DNA of 64,000 bases, taken from NCBI RefSeq assembly GCF_902506145.1, contig NZ_LR733519.1:778582-842581 (forward strand), given 5' to 3'. The notes below the pieces were generated by a model. The model had not been told where the DNA came from and searched no databases. It saw only the letters and a list, made by a program, of their open reading frames with translations. The DNA comes from Burkholderia sp. 8Y. GTDB lineage: Bacteria > Pseudomonadota > Gammaproteobacteria > Burkholderiales > Burkholderiaceae. Numbering within the stretch: the first letter of the stretch is position 1; the number at the start of each line of letters is the position of its first letter. Both the position numbers and the translations under genes were made by a program. Below, piece after piece: positions 63,581-64,000 of the stretch.

Positions 63581-64000
63581 ATGACTCATCAAGCAGTGAA
63601 CAGGCTGCGCCTGAGCCTGGCCGCCCTCGGGGCCGTCACGGCTTTCGCCGCTCACGCGGACACCATCAAGATCGGGGAAATCAATAGCTATAAAGCGCAG
63701 CCCGCGTTTCTAATGCCCTACAAGGACGGTTGGAACCTGGCGCTGGAGCAGATCAACGCGGCAGGCGGCGTCAACGGCAACAAGCTGGAGGTCGTTTCAC
63801 GCGACGATAACGGCAACCCGGGCGATACCGTGCGCGTCGCGCAGGAACTCGTTTCGCGGGAACAAGTGAAGCTTCTGTTCGGCGGGTATCTGTCGAACAC
63901 CGGACTCGCGTTAGCGGATTACGCCAGGCAGCGGCATATCTTTTTCCTCGCAGCCGAGCCGCTGACCGACAAGATCGTCTGGCAGGACGGTAATAAGTAC
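63581..64000 (+). CDS. Branched-chain-amino-acid-type periplasmic binding protein (cut by the window end)
   Basis: The first 140 codons are present; the frame remains open at the edge. The signal peptide is about residues 1-26 (ending AAHAD). The mature protein begins TIKIGEINSYKAQPAFLMPYKDGWNLALEQINAAGGVNG, the type I periplasmic-binding fold of LivK/amide-binding proteins. An AGAGGAG ribosome site is at about 63566. It should supply ligand to the fused permease. The substrate group (branched-chain amino acid, amide or other) cannot be judged from the part visible. Confidence 0.9.
   Translation, partial: MTHQAVNRLRLSLAALGAVTAFAAHADTIKIGEINSYKAQPAFLMPYKDGWNLALEQINAAGGVNGNKLEVVSRDDNGNPGDTVRVAQELVSREQVKLLFGGYLSNTGLALADYARQRHIFFLAAEPLTDKIVWQDGNKY

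Overview
The window is high-GC chromosomal DNA from a betaproteobacterium of the family Burkholderiaceae, most likely the Paraburkholderia/Caballeronia group. The signs are strong GC bias at third codon positions, a type I cellulose operon with a BcsR/BcsP-like gene and bcsD, a DUF3005-type protein, and many Burkholderia-style short acidic or lipoprotein genes. This assignment is from sequence style only. No rRNA, phage module, insertion sequence or CRISPR array was seen. There is one tRNA gene, tRNA-Val(GAC).

Layout. 0-3.8 kb: four co-directional genes, a glycine-zipper lipoprotein, a trypsin-like protease overlapping it by 62 nt, a 648-aa protein with a SLOG-like N-terminus and a SLATT-like membrane C-terminus, and a 140-aa partner starting inside its stop codon. 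This is the best candidate in the window for a poorly described system. 3.9-6.3 kb: a multi-PAS hybrid histidine kinase. 6.6-11.1 kb: sulfonate-sulfur scavenging (ssuA, ssuD, ssuC, ssuB) with a convergent FMN reductase. 11.3-17.3 kb: small lipoproteins, a fatty-acid hydroxylase, and an iron module (PepSY membrane protein and TonB-dependent receptor), each with a Fur-box candidate. 17.3-29.3 kb: tRNA-Val, a PAS-GGDEF-EAL protein, an orphan ParA-like ATPase, DUF4239, SDR/LysR, an acyl-CoA synthetase, an RNase-Sa-like lipoprotein lacking its catalytic Glu and His, then arsH and chrA.

29.4-42.4 kb: a tightly overlapping minus-strand cellulose operon, bcsD-bcsP/R-bcsQ-bcsA-bcsB-bcsZ-bcsC. BcsA carries a C-terminal PilZ domain, so the GGDEF-EAL protein at 17.6-20.0 kb could affect it through c-di-GMP. 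BcsC is unusually long because of a Tyr/Pro/Gly/Gln-rich repetitive linker before its outer-membrane barrel.

42.8-48.8 kb: a frameshifted molybdenum-hydroxylase remnant, two surface-polysaccharide genes (TupA-like ATP-grasp and a glycosyltransferase), an EgtB-type sulfoxide synthase, an FNR-type regulator with a putative autoregulatory site, and a universal stress protein. 49-54.4 kb: an MFS exporter with a 15-bp repeat at its start, a sugar-acid catabolic pair (ketoglutarate semialdehyde dehydrogenase and an SMP-30 lactonase), a GNAT and an SDR. 54.5-60.1 kb: small stress-type proteins, serine acetyltransferase, folE, and a VOC/SnoaL pair divergent from a TetR regulator with two matching operators. 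60.2 kb to the end: a branched-chain-amino-acid-type ABC transporter whose two permeases are fused, followed by livG, livF and a binding-protein gene cut by the window edge.
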